From Nonomuraea sp. SBT364 (lineage in GTDB: Bacteria > Actinomycetota > Actinomycetes > Streptosporangiales > Streptosporangiaceae): a stretch of DNA of 64,000 bases. The stretch spans positions 62,001 to 126,000 of the forward strand of contig NZ_LAVL01000003.1 in assembly GCF_001083785.1 (NCBI RefSeq). The letters are read 5' to 3'. Numbering within the stretch: the stretch's first letter is position 1; every line of letters starts with the position of its first letter. The translations under genes and the position numbers were made by a program. Under the pieces are notes generated by a model that was not told the origin of the DNA, made no database searches, and saw nothing but the letters and a program-made list of their open reading frames with translations. This document shows positions 17,029 through 26,427 of the stretch, piece by piece.

Positions 17029-18810
17029 ATGTCCCAGCACATTTTGACCGCCGTCGCGTGGCCGTACGCTAACGGCCCCCGCCACATCGGGCACGTCTCC
17101 GGGTTCGGCGTGCCGTCCGACATCTTCAGCCGCTACCAGCGGATGGCGGGCAACAAGGTGCTGATGGTCTCCGGCACCGACGAGCACGGCACGCCGATCC
17201 AGGTGCAGGCCGACAAGGAAGGCGTGTCGGCCAGGGAGCTGGCCGACCGCTACAACCGCGTCATCGCCGAAGACCTGACCGGGCTGGGGCTTTCCTACGA
17301 CCTGTTCACCCGCACGACGACGAAGAACCACTACGCCGTCACGCAGGCGATCTTCAAGGGCCTCTACGACAACGGCTACATCTTCCCCAAGACCACGATG
17401 GGCGCCATCTCCCCGTCGACCGGGCGCACCCTGCCCGACCGCTACATCGAGGGCACCTGCCCCATCTGCGGCTTCGACGGCGCGCGCGGCGACCAGTGCG
17501 ACAACTGCGGCAACCAGCTCGACCCGATCGACCTGATCAACCCGGTCAGCCGCATCAACGGCGAGACCCCGGTGTTCGCCGAGACCGAGCACTTCATGCT
17601 CGACCTGCCCGCCTTCGCCGAGGTGCTCGGCTCCTACCTGCAGGCCAAGCAGGGCGAGTGGCGGCCCAACGTGCTCAAGTTCGCCCTCAACCTGCTCGGC
17701 GACCTGCAGCCGCGGGCGATCAGCCGCGACCTCGACTGGGGCGTGCCGATCCCGCTCGACGGCTGGCGCGACCAGCCCAACAAGCGGCTGTACGTGTGGT
17801 TCGACGCGGTCATCGGCTACCTGTCGGCCTCCATCGAGTGGGCCAGGCGCTCCGGCGACCCCGACGCCTGGCGCCAGTGGTGGCAGAATCCCGACGCCCG
17901 CGGCTACTACTTCATGGGCAAGGACAACATCGTCTTCCACGCCGAGATCTGGCCCGCGATGCTGTTCGGCTACAGCGGCATCGGCGCGCGCGACGGCTCG
18001 CCCGGCGCCCTCGGCGCGCTCGACCTGCCCTCCGAGGTGGTCTCCAGCGAGTTCCTGACGATGGAGGGCAGGAAGTTCTCCTCCTCGCGGCAGGTCGTCA
18101 TCTACGTGCGCGACTTCCTGGCGCGCTACGACGCCGATGCGCTGCGCTACTACATCGCGGTGGCCGGCCCGGAAAACCAGGACACCGACTTCACCTGGCA
18201 GGAGTTCGTCAACCGCAACAACGGCGAGCTGGTCGCGGCCTGGGGCAACCTGGTCAACCGGTCCATCTCCATGGCGGCCAAGAACTTCGGCGCGGTGCCC
18301 GAGGCCGGCGACCTGACCGACGCAGACCGGGCGCTGCTGGAGCGCTCGCGCGGCGCGTTCGCCCCGGTGGCCGCCGAGCTGGGCCGCTCCCGGTTCAAGA
18401 ACGCCATCACCGAGGCGCTCGACGTGGTCCGCGACGCCAACAAATACCTCGCCGAGCAGGAACCGTGGAAGCTCAAGGACGACCCGGAGCGGCAGAAGTC
18501 GATCCTGCACGTCGCCCTCCAGGTGGTCGACGACGCCAAGACCATGCTGACCCCGTTCCTGCCGAGCTCCTCCAACAAGGTCCACGCCATGCTGGGCGGC
18601 GAGGGCGTCTGGTCCGGCATGCCGGAGATCCGCGAGGTCGACGAGGACGGCGGCACCCCCTACCCGGTGATCACCGGCGACTACGACGGCGCGGCGCGCT
18701 GGGAGCACCGGCCGATCAAGCCGGGCACCCCGCTCGCGCCGCCCGTGCCGCTGTTCAAGAAGCTCGATCCGAAGGTCGTCGACGAGGAGCTGGCCCGGCT
18801 GGGCGAGTGA
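17029..18810 (+). CDS. metG: Methionyl-tRNA synthetase
   Basis: 593 residues. The HIGH signature is at 19-22 (PRHIGHVSG), a zinc knuckle with CPIC at about 144-147 and CDNC at about 157-160, and a KMSKS equivalent KFSSSR at about 349-354, the variant usual in this zinc-containing form. It charges initiator and elongator tRNA-Met. ATG at 17029, 44 bp after the GT2 gene. Its last 56 bp overlap the convergent FAD-monooxygenase gene. In related genomes tatD usually follows metG directly; here about 5.7 kb intervenes. Confidence 0.97.
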   Translation: MSQHILTAVAWPYANGPRHIGHVSGFGVPSDIFSRYQRMAGNKVLMVSGTDEHGTPIQVQADKEGVSARELADRYNRVIAEDLTGLGLSYDLFTRTTTKNHYAVTQAIFKGLYDNGYIFPKTTMGAISPSTGRTLPDRYIEGTCPICGFDGARGDQCDNCGNQLDPIDLINPVSRINGETPVFAETEHFMLDLPAFAEVLGSYLQAKQGEWRPNVLKFALNLLGDLQPRAISRDLDWGVPIPLDGWRDQPNKRLYVWFDAVIGYLSASIEWARRSGDPDAWRQWWQNPDARGYYFMGKDNIVFHAEIWPAMLFGYSGIGARDGSPGALGALDLPSEVVSSEFLTMEGRKFSSSRQVVIYVRDFLARYDADALRYYIAVAGPENQDTDFTWQEFVNRNNGELVAAWGNLVNRSISMAAKNFGAVPEAGDLTDADRALLERSRGAFAPVAAELGRSRFKNAITEALDVVRDANKYLAEQEPWKLKDDPERQKSILHVALQVVDDAKTMLTPFLPSSSNKVHAMLGGEGVWSGMPEIREVDEDGGTPYPVITGDYDGAARWEHRPIKPGTPLAPPVPLFKKLDPKVVDEELARLGE

Positions 18811-19972
18811 GGCCGTAGTCGGGCAGGGAGACGGCCTCGGCCGTCTTCCGCACCGACCTGGCGATCGCCTTCTTCCACGGCATGTAGGGCATCAGCTTGT
18901 AGCTCTGGTTGACGAACCATGCCATGAGCCTGCTGTCCGGCACCATGAACTTGCTGACGCCCTCACCGGACTTCTGGCATGCGGTGGCGTAGCCGCGCAT
19001 GACCTGCTCGTAGCGGGCGAACGCGGTCCGATGGTCCGCACCGGCCGCCGCGATCTCGCCCGCCAGCACGTACGCGCCCACGAGGGCCAGGCCGGTGCCC
19101 ATGCCCGACAGCGGCGACGGGCACCAGGCGGCGTCCCCGAGCAGCGCCACCCGGCCCCGCGACCAGCTCTCCAGCCGGACCTGGGCGGCGGAGTCGAAGA
19201 AGAAGTCCGGGGCCCGGTCCATGACCGCCAGCAGCCGGGGCGCCTCCCAGCCGACGCCGGCGTACGCCTCGGCCAGCAGCCGCCGTTGCGCGGCCACGTC
19301 CCGCCGGTCGTGGTCCAGCGGTGGCGAGGCGAACCAGAACATGGCCTTGGCCTCGGTGTTGTCCCTGGCGCTGTAGACGCCGACCGTCCGGCCCGGCACG
19401 TTGTAGGCCAGGCCGCTGTGGTCCAGGCCCAGGTAGTTGTCCAGGGTGAACACCGCGCAGTAGAGGCCCAGGTGCCGGACGAACTGCCGCTCCGGGCCGA
19501 ACGTCAGCGCCCGCACGTTGGAGTGCAGCCCGTCCGCGCCGATCACCAGGTCGAACCGGCGCGGCGCCCCGGCCTCGAACGTCACCTCCGCGTCGGCGGA
19601 GATCGAAGTGATGGAGTCGCCGAACACGTACTCGGCGTCGTCCCTGGTCGCGTCGTACAGGATCCTGGCCAGGTCGCCCCGCAGGATCTCCACGTCACCG
19701 GCGAATAGGTCCTCGGGCATGGCGGTCAGCTTCTTGCCGGCCTCGTTGACGTTCCAGGTGGCGCCCATCCGGGTCCGCTCGCGCTCGACCGCGTCCAGCA
19801 GGCCCATCCGGCGCAGCACCGTCAGGTGCGCCTCGCCCCGGAAGTCGACCGCGTATCCGCCCTCACGCAGGGCGGGCGCCCGTTCGACGACCGTGACGCG
19901 GTGGCCGTGGCGGGTGAGCCAGAAGGCGAGGGCGGGACCGGCGACGCTCGCGCCGGAGACAAGGATGTCCAT
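18755..19972 (-). CDS. FAD-dependent monooxygenase (PHBH/TetX-like)
   Basis: 405 residues. The N-terminal Rossmann motif is [20 protein letters not shown] (GXSXXG variant), the middle [14 protein letters not shown] corresponds to the DG motif, and [18 protein letters not shown] to the GD motif that binds FAD ribityl. It probably hydroxylates an aromatic or small-molecule substrate using NAD(P)H. It is last in a minus-strand run after the AfsR-like regulator (35-bp gap). It overlaps the 3' end of metG by 56 bp, consistent with a later arrival at this site. Confidence 0.92.
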   Translation of the reverse strand: MDILVSGASVAGPALAFWLTRHGHRVTVVERAPALREGGYAVDFRGEAHLTVLRRMGLLDAVERERTRMGATWNVNEAGKKLTAMPEDLFAGDVEILRGDLARILYDATRDDAEYVFGDSITSISADAEVTFEAGAPRRFDLVIGADGLHSNVRALTFGPERQFVRHLGLYCAVFTLDNYLGLDHSGLAYNVPGRTVGVYSARDNTEAKAMFWFASPPLDHDRRDVAAQRRLLAEAYAGVGWEAPRLLAVMDRAPDFFFDSAAQVRLESWSRGRVALLGDAAWCPSPLSGMGTGLALVGAYVLAGEIAAAGADHRTAFARYEQVMRGYATACQKSGEGVSKFMVPDSRLMAWFVNQSYKLMPYMPWKKAIARSVRKTAEAVSLPDYGLTRPAGPAPRRRPSDRAS

Positions 19973-20007
19973 GCGGCCGAGCCTGCCCGGGGGCGCTCAC
20001 CGGACGC

Positions 20008-23000
20008 TCACCGTGCCCTCACCGTGTCGTCACCGGCTATCGAGCGCAGCGGTGAGGCGGCCACGACCTCCTCGGGGACCCCGGCCAGGACGCACGCCTC
20101 CACGATGCCCAGCCGCGCCCCCTCGTCCTTGACGCGCGCGTACCGCTGCTCGCCGAGCACCGCGCGCGCGGTCGCGGCGGCCCGCGCCACCTCGGGGTCC
20201 GCGGATTCGGTGCCGCGGATGCCGGCCGCCACCCCCAGCAGCCGCGCCGCCAGCTCCGCCGCCGGCGGCGAGGTGTCCGTCTCCAGCGCGGCCAGCGCCT
20301 CGATCGGCCGGGCGCACTCCGGTACCGCGCCCACCAGGAGCGACACCTCCACAGCCTCGACGTACGCGGCCCTGGCCGCCTCCGGGTCGCCCTCGGCCCG
20401 CGCGAGTTTCCCCATGCCGACCAGCAGCCGCGCCCTGCTGCCCGAGCTCTTGAGCCACTGCGGATCGGCCAGCCGCAACGCCTGCTCGTAGAGCCCGCGC
20501 GCCCCCGCCAGATCCCCCTCCGCGTACGCGGCGTCGCCGAGCCCGCGCAGCGCCGACGCCACATAGGTCGGCAGTCCCACCCGCCGCGCCACCTCGGCGG
20601 CCCGCTCGTAGTCGGCCCTGGCTCCGGCCGGATCGTCGCGGATGCGGTAGTCGCCCCGGTTGCACAGCAGATCGGCGAGGTCCTCGGCGGCCCCGAGCTG
20701 TTCGGCCAGCGCCACCGACTCCTCGATGCGGGCCAGCGCGGTGGCGTCGTCGCCGCGCACGCTCGCCATCCACGCGAGCGCGTCGAGCACCAGCGCCGCC
20801 CCCCACCGGTCGCCCAGGGCCCGGAAGACCTCCAGCGCCGCGCCCAGCCCCTCCTCGGCCGCGCCGAAGTCCGCCGCCGCCATCTGCGGGTACGCCCACA
20901 CCAGCCCGGCGACGGCCCGCTCCCACGGATCCGGGCTGGCGGCGGCCTGCCGGATCACCGCCATCGTCACCTGCGGATCCCTGCTCCCGGCGGCGACCAT
21001 CGGCCACAGGAACGCCAGCAACGGCCGGCGCCGTCCCCGTTCCTGGCCGGCCACCATCGTCTCGGCCGCCCGCTCCCAGGAGTCGCGGACGACCGTCGTG
21101 CGGCTGCCGCTCGCCGCCGTCAGCAGGCACAGCACGTAGTCGTCGCCCAGCCCGGGATCGGGGACGTCACCGGCGGCCTCCAGCAGGGCGAGCGCGGGAC
21201 CGGCACCGGCGCCCCGCATGCCGCGCATCCACAGATAGGACGACATCGCCCCCAGCAGACGCATCCCTGTCGCCACCTCGCCCGCCTCGACGGCCCACCC
21301 CAGCGCCGCCAGCAGGTTGTCGTGCTCGGCCGCCAGCCGCTCCAGCCAGCCGAGCTGCCCGTCGCGCCGCAGGTGCGCGTCGGCCTCCTCGGCCAGGGCC
21401 AGGAAGTGATCCGCGTGCGCCCGGCGTACGGCGGGAGCCTCGCCGGCGAGCCGTTCGGCGCAGAAGGCGCGGATGGTGTCCAACATCCGGTATCGGCCAC
21501 CGGTGACCTCGACGAACGACTTGTCCGCCAGCGAGCCGAGCAGTTCCTCGGCTTCGGGCAGCGCGCAGACGTGGGCCGCCGCCCCGGCCGTCGCGCCGCC
21601 CGAGAAGACCGTCAGGCGGCCGGCCATCGCCTGCTCGTCCGCGGTGAGCAGGTCCCAGCTCCAGGCGACGACGGCGCGCAGCGTCTGGTGGCGGGCGTCG
21701 GCGGTGCGGCTGCCCCGCGACAGCAGGCGGAAGCGGTCGTCGTGGGCGAGCCGCCCGGCCAGCTCCGCCGGCTCGTGCGTCCGGGTGCGGGCCGCCGCCA
21801 GCTCGAGCGCCAGCGGCAGCCCGTCGAGCGCGGCGCAGATCCGCGCCACCGCCTCGCCGGGCGCGAACCCCGGCCGGACCGCCGACGCCCGGTCGGTGAA
21901 CAGCCGTACGGCGTCGCCGGGCGCCAGCGGCCGCACCGGCCACAGGTGCTCGGCCGTGACGTTGAGCGGTTCCCGGGTGGTGGCCAGGACCCGCAGCCCG
22001 GGGCAGGCGGCCAGCAGCCGTTCGGCCAGCGCGGCTGCGGCGTCCACGAGGTGCTCGCAGTTGTCGAGCACGAGCAGCACCGGCCGTTCGCCGATCACCT
22101 GGGTCAGGCGGCTCTCGTCGGCGGGGCCGCCGGGCCGTACCGGGCCGAGCAGGCCGTTCTCCCGGACGCCGAGCGCGGTGAGCACCGTGCGGGCGATGGC
22201 GCCGCCGTCGGTGAGCGGGGCCAGCGAGGCCAGGCACACGTCCTCGTACGACCGGGCCACCTCCACCGCCAGCCGGGTCTTGCCCGCGCCGCCCGGCCCG
22301 AGCAGCGTCACCAGCCGCGTCTCCCCGAGCAGCGATCGCACCGCCGCCACATCGCGATCCCGCCCGACGAAGCTGGTCAAAGGCGCAGGAAGCGCTTGCC
22401 GGACAACCGGCCCACCGGACAGGGCGGAGACGGGCGGTGGAGGGTCGCCGTCCAGGAGGGATCGGTGCAGGCGGGCCAGGCCGGGGGACGGGTCGGCGCC
22501 GAGCTCTTCGGCCAGCAGGCGGCGGGCGCGCTCGAACGCCACCAGCGCCTCGGCCTGCCTGCCCTCGGCGTGCAGCGCGCGCATGAGCTGCCCGCGCAGC
22601 CGCTCGCGCAACGGGTGGCGCTCGATCAGCTCACCCAGCTCCGGGATCACCTCCTGCGCGGCGCCGCGCAGGAGGTCGGCCTCGATCCGGTCCTCAAGCG
22701 CCTCCAGCCGGCGCTCCTCCAGGGCGGTGCCGTACGCGGGGTCGAGGTCGGCGACGGCGGGCCCGCGCCAGAGGGACAGCCCCTCCCGCAGCAGCCCCCC
22801 AGCGAGCCCGGGATCAGTGAGGAGCGCCTGCCGGCCCTCGGCGGCCAGGCGGAGGAAGCGGTGCGCGTCGACGTCGTCAGGGCCGGCCGCCAGCCGGTAA
22901 CCGGAGGCCGACAGCTCCACGGTGACGCCGTGGCCCCGCAGCCTGGACACCTGGGACTGCAGGGCGTGCCGGATATTCCCGGGCGGGCGCTCGCCGTACA

Positions 23001-23148
23001 GGATGTCGATCAGCCGTTCCCGCCTCACGACCTGGCCCGGGGTGAGCAGCAGGCAGGTCAGCAACGCGCGCCGGGCGGGCCCGCCGAGCGGGACCTCGGA
23101 GCCGTCCGCGCGCCAGGCGCGGGTGCTGCCGAGGATGCCGAAACGCAT
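20008..23148 (-). CDS. AfsR/SARP-type transcriptional regulator (BTAD, NB-ARC, TPR)
   Basis: 1046 residues. An OmpR-type winged helix spans about 1-90, a BTAD bacterial transcriptional activation domain about 93-240, an ATPase domain from about 255 with Walker A GPGGAGKT, Walker B-like VLLVLDNCEHL and LPLALELAAARTR, and a long C-terminal helical/TPR-like region to the end. Such proteins switch on secondary-metabolism or stress genes in an ATP-dependent way. It sits between an MBL-fold gene (49-bp gap) and the FAD monooxygenase (35-bp gap) on one strand, so it probably regulates its own small operon. Confidence 0.92.
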   Translation of the reverse strand: MRFGILGSTRAWRADGSEVPLGGPARRALLTCLLLTPGQVVRRERLIDILYGERPPGNIRHALQSQVSRLRGHGVTVELSASGYRLAAGPDDVDAHRFLRLAAEGRQALLTDPGLAGGLLREGLSLWRGPAVADLDPAYGTALEERRLEALEDRIEADLLRGAAQEVIPELGELIERHPLRERLRGQLMRALHAEGRQAEALVAFERARRLLAEELGADPSPGLARLHRSLLDGDPPPPVSALSGGPVVRQALPAPLTSFVGRDRDVAAVRSLLGETRLVTLLGPGGAGKTRLAVEVARSYEDVCLASLAPLTDGGAIARTVLTALGVRENGLLGPVRPGGPADESRLTQVIGERPVLLVLDNCEHLVDAAAALAERLLAACPGLRVLATTREPLNVTAEHLWPVRPLAPGDAVRLFTDRASAVRPGFAPGEAVARICAALDGLPLALELAAARTRTHEPAELAGRLAHDDRFRLLSRGSRTADARHQTLRAVVAWSWDLLTADEQAMAGRLTVFSGGATAGAAAHVCALPEAEELLGSLADKSFVEVTGGRYRMLDTIRAFCAERLAGEAPAVRRAHADHFLALAEEADAHLRRDGQLGWLERLAAEHDNLLAALGWAVEAGEVATGMRLLGAMSSYLWMRGMRGAGAGPALALLEAAGDVPDPGLGDDYVLCLLTAASGSRTTVVRDSWERAAETMVAGQERGRRRPLLAFLWPMVAAGSRDPQVTMAVIRQAAASPDPWERAVAGLVWAYPQMAAADFGAAEEGLGAALEVFRALGDRWGAALVLDALAWMASVRGDDATALARIEESVALAEQLGAAEDLADLLCNRGDYRIRDDPAGARADYERAAEVARRVGLPTYVASALRGLGDAAYAEGDLAGARGLYEQALRLADPQWLKSSGSRARLLVGMGKLARAEGDPEAARAAYVEAVEVSLLVGAVPECARPIEALAALETDTSPPAAELAARLLGVAAGIRGTESADPEVARAAATARAVLGEQRYARVKDEGARLGIVEACVLAGVPEEVVAASPLRSIAGDDTVRAR

Positions 23149-23154
23149 GGGACC

Positions 23155-23172
23155 ACCTTAGGAGGCGTGAGC
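23155..23172 (+). repeat. 18-bp direct repeat, left copy
   Basis: ACCTTAGGAGGCGTGAGC occurs here and at 24563-24580, where it is the ribosome binding site and start of tatD. Here it precedes no gene: the frame from its GTG (23167) stops after 14 codons. The pair flanks the MBL plus TetR genes exactly. Confidence 0.7.
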
Positions 23173-23197
23173 CGGGTCCCGCCCGTGGCGGGCCGTC

Positions 23198-23905
23198 TCA
23201 GCCCTTCCTGACCGCCTCGCCCACCTGGGCCGGCGAGGTGCGCCAGGGGGCGCCGTGGCCCGGGAGGACCCAGGACGCCGACAGCCCGGCGATCCGGTCG
23301 AGGGAGGAGAGCGCTTCGTCCGGGTGGTCGGTGAAGGGCGCGGGCTGCGGGCCTTCACGCCCGGTGAGGACGTGCCGGGTGGTCAGGGCGTCGCCGACGA
23401 AGACCGCGTCGGCGATCGGGACGTGCACCGCCACGCTTCCCGGCGAGTGTCCAGGCATGCCCACGATGACGGGGTTCCCGGGCAGGTCCAGGACGTCACC
23501 GTCGCTGATCTCGGTGACCTCGCTGACGTAGCGGGTGCGCAGGCCGTTCTTGCGGATGGAGTAGCCGAAGAAGCCGAGTGTCGGGCCGAGGCGCATGGGT
23601 CCGAAAGCGACCTTGGGCTTTTCTCCCGTGCGGGTGCGGACGGCGTCGCCGGCGTGCACGAACACCGGCACGCCGTGGTCGGCGCGCAGGCGTTCGGCGA
23701 AGCCGATGTGGTCGGAGTCGCCGTGGGTCAGGACGAGGCCGCGGATGTCGTCGGCGGACTTGCCCAGGGAGCGGAGTTCGTCCTGCAGATCCCGCCAGTG
23801 GCCGGGCAGCCCCGCGTCGATGAGCGTGATGCCGTCGGGGGTGTCGACGAGGTAGCACGCCACGAGATCATTACCGAGGCGGTGCAGGTGAGGAGCGAGT
23901 TTCAT
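23198..23905 (-). CDS. MBL-fold metallo-hydrolase
   Basis: 235 residues. The metal-site motif is THGDSDHIG (about 60-68), a variant of HXHXDH in which the second His is Asp. Further family segments are IDAGLPGHW, IVGMPGHSPGSVAVH, VFVGDALT and WVLPGHGAPW. Hydrolase or lactonase-like activity is possible; the substrate is not deducible. It is divergent from the TetR gene with a clear operator between them, so TetR probably represses it. Confidence 0.9.
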   Translation of the reverse strand: MKLAPHLHRLGNDLVACYLVDTPDGITLIDAGLPGHWRDLQDELRSLGKSADDIRGLVLTHGDSDHIGFAERLRADHGVPVFVHAGDAVRTRTGEKPKVAFGPMRLGPTLGFFGYSIRKNGLRTRYVSEVTEISDGDVLDLPGNPVIVGMPGHSPGSVAVHVPIADAVFVGDALTTRHVLTGREGPQPAPFTDHPDEALSSLDRIAGLSASWVLPGHGAPWRTSPAQVGEAVRKG

Positions 23906-23937
23906 GCTGCTTCTTTCAGGGCCGTACGGGATCGCCG

Positions 23938-23979
23938 ATAGCTAAGATAATTAGCTATGATGGCTAACGTCAATAGCTA
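23938..23979. promoter_or_regulatory. TetR operator candidate with TAGCTA repeats
   Basis: A perfect inverted repeat ATAGCTAA (23938-23945) and TTAGCTAT (23951-23958) with a 5-nt spacer; TAGCTA recurs at about 23974-23979. AT-rich in a GC-rich region and placed between the divergent MBL and TetR genes. Confidence 0.65.
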
Positions 23980-23997
23980 TCGTTGTGGAGACATACG

Positions 23998-24528
23998 ATG
24001 CCGACCCCTGAGAAGACCTCGTTCGCCGAGATCGTCGCCGCGGGGCGCGAGCTGCTGGAGGCGGGCGGTCAGCAGGCGCTGACGATGCAGAGCGTCGCCG
24101 CGCGGGTGGGGGTGCGCGCCCCGTCCCTGTACAAGCACGTCGGCAACCGCGCGGCCCTGCTGACCGCCGTCGCCGAGGCCACGATCGACGACCTGATCGC
24201 CCGGCTGGAGTCGGCCGGCGGTTCTGTCGAGGGAGTGGCGCGCGGCTACCGGCGGTTCGCCCAGGCGTGGCCGGAGGGGTTCCGGCTGATGCTCTCCGCC
24301 GACGTGCCGCCCGAGATCCTGGCCCGTGCGGCCGCCCCGCTGCTGGAGGAGTCGAGAAGACTCGTCGGCGAACGGCGGGCGCTCGATGCGGCCCGCCTGG
24401 TGACGGCCTGGGCCACCGGCTTCATCGGGATGGAACTCAACGGCGCCTTCCGGCTCGGGGGCGACGTCGACGAGGCCTTCGAGTACGGCCTGGCCGCCAT
24501 CCGCCGGGCGCTGGCGGACGGCCACTGA
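23998..24528 (+). CDS. TetR-family transcriptional regulator
   Basis: 176 residues. Helix-turn-helix at about 27-50 (TMQSVAARVGVRAPSLYKHV). The C-terminal part fits the TetR WHG-type ligand domain (ARLVTAWATGFIGMELNGAF). ATG 23998 is preferred, with GGAG at 23987-23990. Divergent from the MBL gene across the TAGCTA operator; probably autoregulated. Followed after 46 bp by tatD. Confidence 0.9.
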   Translation: MPTPEKTSFAEIVAAGRELLEAGGQQALTMQSVAARVGVRAPSLYKHVGNRAALLTAVAEATIDDLIARLESAGGSVEGVARGYRRFAQAWPEGFRLMLSADVPPEILARAAAPLLEESRRLVGERRALDAARLVTAWATGFIGMELNGAFRLGGDVDEAFEYGLAAIRRALADGH

Positions 24529-24562
24529 ATCGCCTGCGGACGGCTCCCGCGTGCGGACGGCT

Positions 24563-24580
24563 ACCTTAGGAGGCGTGAGC
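24563..24580 (+). repeat. 18-bp direct repeat, right copy (tatD start region)
   Basis: Second copy of the 18-mer at 23155-23172. It contains AGGAGG and the GTG start of tatD at 24575. Confidence 0.7.
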
Positions 24581-25429
24581 AAGATTCCCGCCGCCCCGGA
24601 GCCGCTGTCCGCCCAGGTGTTCGACAGTCACTGCCATCTCGACATCATGGTGGGCGACCGGCAGGCGTCGTCCGGCGACCCGGTGGCGCTGGCCGCGCAG
24701 GCGGCCGAGGCGAGCGTGCGGAGCATCCTGGACGACGCCAGGGCCGTGGGCGTGACGAGGCTGGTGACGATCGGCTACGACCTGCCGTCGTCGCGGTGGA
24801 ACGCCGAGGTGGCCGCCGCGCACGAGGGCGTCTACGCCGGGGTGGCGGTGCACCCCAACGAGGCCCACGACGCCACCCCCGAGGTGCTGGCGGAGATCGA
24901 GGCGCTGGCCGGGCGGCCGGAGGTGCGGGCGGTGGGGGAGACCGGCCTCGACTACTTCCGTGACTGGGCCTCGAAGGCGGACCAGCACGCCAGCTTCCGC
25001 GCGCACGTCGAGATCGCCAGGCGCACGGGCAAGGCGCTGGTGATCCACGACCGCGACGCGCACGACGACGTGCTCAAGGTGCTGGCCGAGGCGGGCCCGC
25101 CGCCGGTGGTGGTGTTCCACAGCTTCTCCGGCGATGCCGAAATGGCCAAAAAGTGTGCCGAGGCCGGATATTTCATGTCGTTCTCCGGGCCGGTCACGTA
25201 CAAGAACGCCGGCTACCTGCGGGAGGCCGCGCAGGTGGCCCCCGCCGAGCTGATGCTGGTCGAGACCGACGCCCCCTACCTGCCGCCGGTGCCGCACCGG
25301 GGCAGGCCCAACGCCCCCTACCTCATCCCGCTCACCCTGCGCTGCCTGGCGGAGGTCAAGGGCGTCCATCCGGACGCGCTGTGCGAGACCATCAGCGCCA
25401 ACGGAGTCACGGTCTTCGGCGAGTGGTGA
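24575..25429 (+). CDS. tatD: TatD-family metal-dependent deoxyribonuclease
   Basis: 284 residues from GTG 24575. Metal ligands are seen in DSHCHLD (about 18-24), GETGLDYFRDW (about 125-135), LVIHDRDAHDD, VVFHSFSG and VETDAPYLPP near the C terminus. TatD proteins are 3'-5' DNA exonucleases of the amidohydrolase superfamily. AGGAGG is only 1 nt from this GTG, so the true start may be GTG 24551 upstream or a later codon. It belongs to the metG-tatD-rpf-ksgA-ispE line. Confidence 0.93.
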   Translation: MSKIPAAPEPLSAQVFDSHCHLDIMVGDRQASSGDPVALAAQAAEASVRSILDDARAVGVTRLVTIGYDLPSSRWNAEVAAAHEGVYAGVAVHPNEAHDATPEVLAEIEALAGRPEVRAVGETGLDYFRDWASKADQHASFRAHVEIARRTGKALVIHDRDAHDDVLKVLAEAGPPPVVVFHSFSGDAEMAKKCAEAGYFMSFSGPVTYKNAGYLREAAQVAPAELMLVETDAPYLPPVPHRGRPNAPYLIPLTLRCLAEVKGVHPDALCETISANGVTVFGEW

Positions 25430-25509
25430 CCATGTTTCGGTAGAGCCGCGGCGGCGGCGGTTCCGCCGTCACTACCGTCGGGCGCCTCAAGCTCAACCGG
25501 AGGTCGCCC

Positions 25510-26427
25510 GTGCGAGGAAAGCGGCGTGCCCCGCGTCCCAAGATCCCCTGGCGCTCGCCGTGGACGCCCGTGGTCTGCCTGGCGGGCCTGCTGTCCGCCG
25601 GCGCCATCGTGGTGATCGGCAACATGGCCAAGGACGTGGTGCTGGTGGTCGACGGCGAGCCGAGGGCCGTGCGGAGCTTCGCCTCCTCGGTCCTCGAACT
25701 GCTCGGCGATCACGGGGTCAAGATCGGGCGGGGCGACGTCGTACGGCCCGCCGCCCACGCGGAGGTCATCGACGGCGCGCGCATCGAGGTCCGGCGCGCC
25801 CGGCCGATCACGCTCACCGTCGACGGCCGCACCACGCAACGCGTCGTCACCGCCACCACCGTGCGCGGCGCGCTGGCCGAGCTGAAGATCCCGGCCGGCC
25901 GGCTGTCGGCCCCCCGACACCGGCACGTGCCGCTGTCGGGGATGGAGCTGACCGTCTACACCAAGCGCACCGTGTACGTGTTCGCCGGCGGCAGCACCCG
26001 CCAGGCCCGCACCACCGCCCGGACCGTGCGCGAGGTGCTCAAGCAGAGCGGCATCCCGCTGCAGCCCGGCTACCAGGTACGGCCGCCCGCCCACACGTTC
26101 CCGGCGGAAGGAACGGTCATCACGGTCCTGCCGCCGCGCACCGTGCCCGTCGGGCTGGAGGTCATGCGGCTGAACTGGGCGGCGCTGGCCCACTGCGAGT
26201 CACGCGGCAACCCCAAGGCGGTCAACCTGCACGGGCCGTACTACGGGCTTTACCAGTTCAGCCTGCCGATGTGGCAGCTCGTGGGCGGCACCGGCATGCC
26301 GCACGCCTGGCCCGCCGAGGAGCAGACGTACCGGGCGCAGCTCCTCTACCAGAAGGTCGCCGGCAAGTGGGAAGGCCAGTGGCCGAACTGCGGGGCGCAC
26401 CTGTTCGGCTCGTCAGCCGGCCAGTGA
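25510..26427 (+). CDS. rpfB: Resuscitation-promoting factor, RpfB-like
   Basis: 305 residues. One membrane anchor/signal segment at about 17-38, then three DUF348 repeats (about 42-205), then directly the Rpf transglycosylase-like domain (NWAALAHCESRGNPKAVN, catalytic Glu in the CES motif, to the C terminus). The G5 domain that usually precedes the catalytic domain in RpfB is absent, so the protein is shorter than typical. It cleaves peptidoglycan at the cell surface and promotes exit from dormancy or germination. GTG 25510 follows GGAGG. Its 3' end overlaps the convergent FG-GAP gene by 15 bp. Confidence 0.93.
   Translation: MRGKRRAPRPKIPWRSPWTPVVCLAGLLSAGAIVVIGNMAKDVVLVVDGEPRAVRSFASSVLELLGDHGVKIGRGDVVRPAAHAEVIDGARIEVRRARPITLTVDGRTTQRVVTATTVRGALAELKIPAGRLSAPRHRHVPLSGMELTVYTKRTVYVFAGGSTRQARTTARTVREVLKQSGIPLQPGYQVRPPAHTFPAEGTVITVLPPRTVPVGLEVMRLNWAALAHCESRGNPKAVNLHGPYYGLYQFSLPMWQLVGGTGMPHAWPAEEQTYRAQLLYQKVAGKWEGQWPNCGAHLFGSSAGQ

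Noticed and set aside
23149..23197. Small plus-strand gene starting at GTG 23167
   Set aside because: The frame stops after 14 codons; better explained as a relic of the tatD start.
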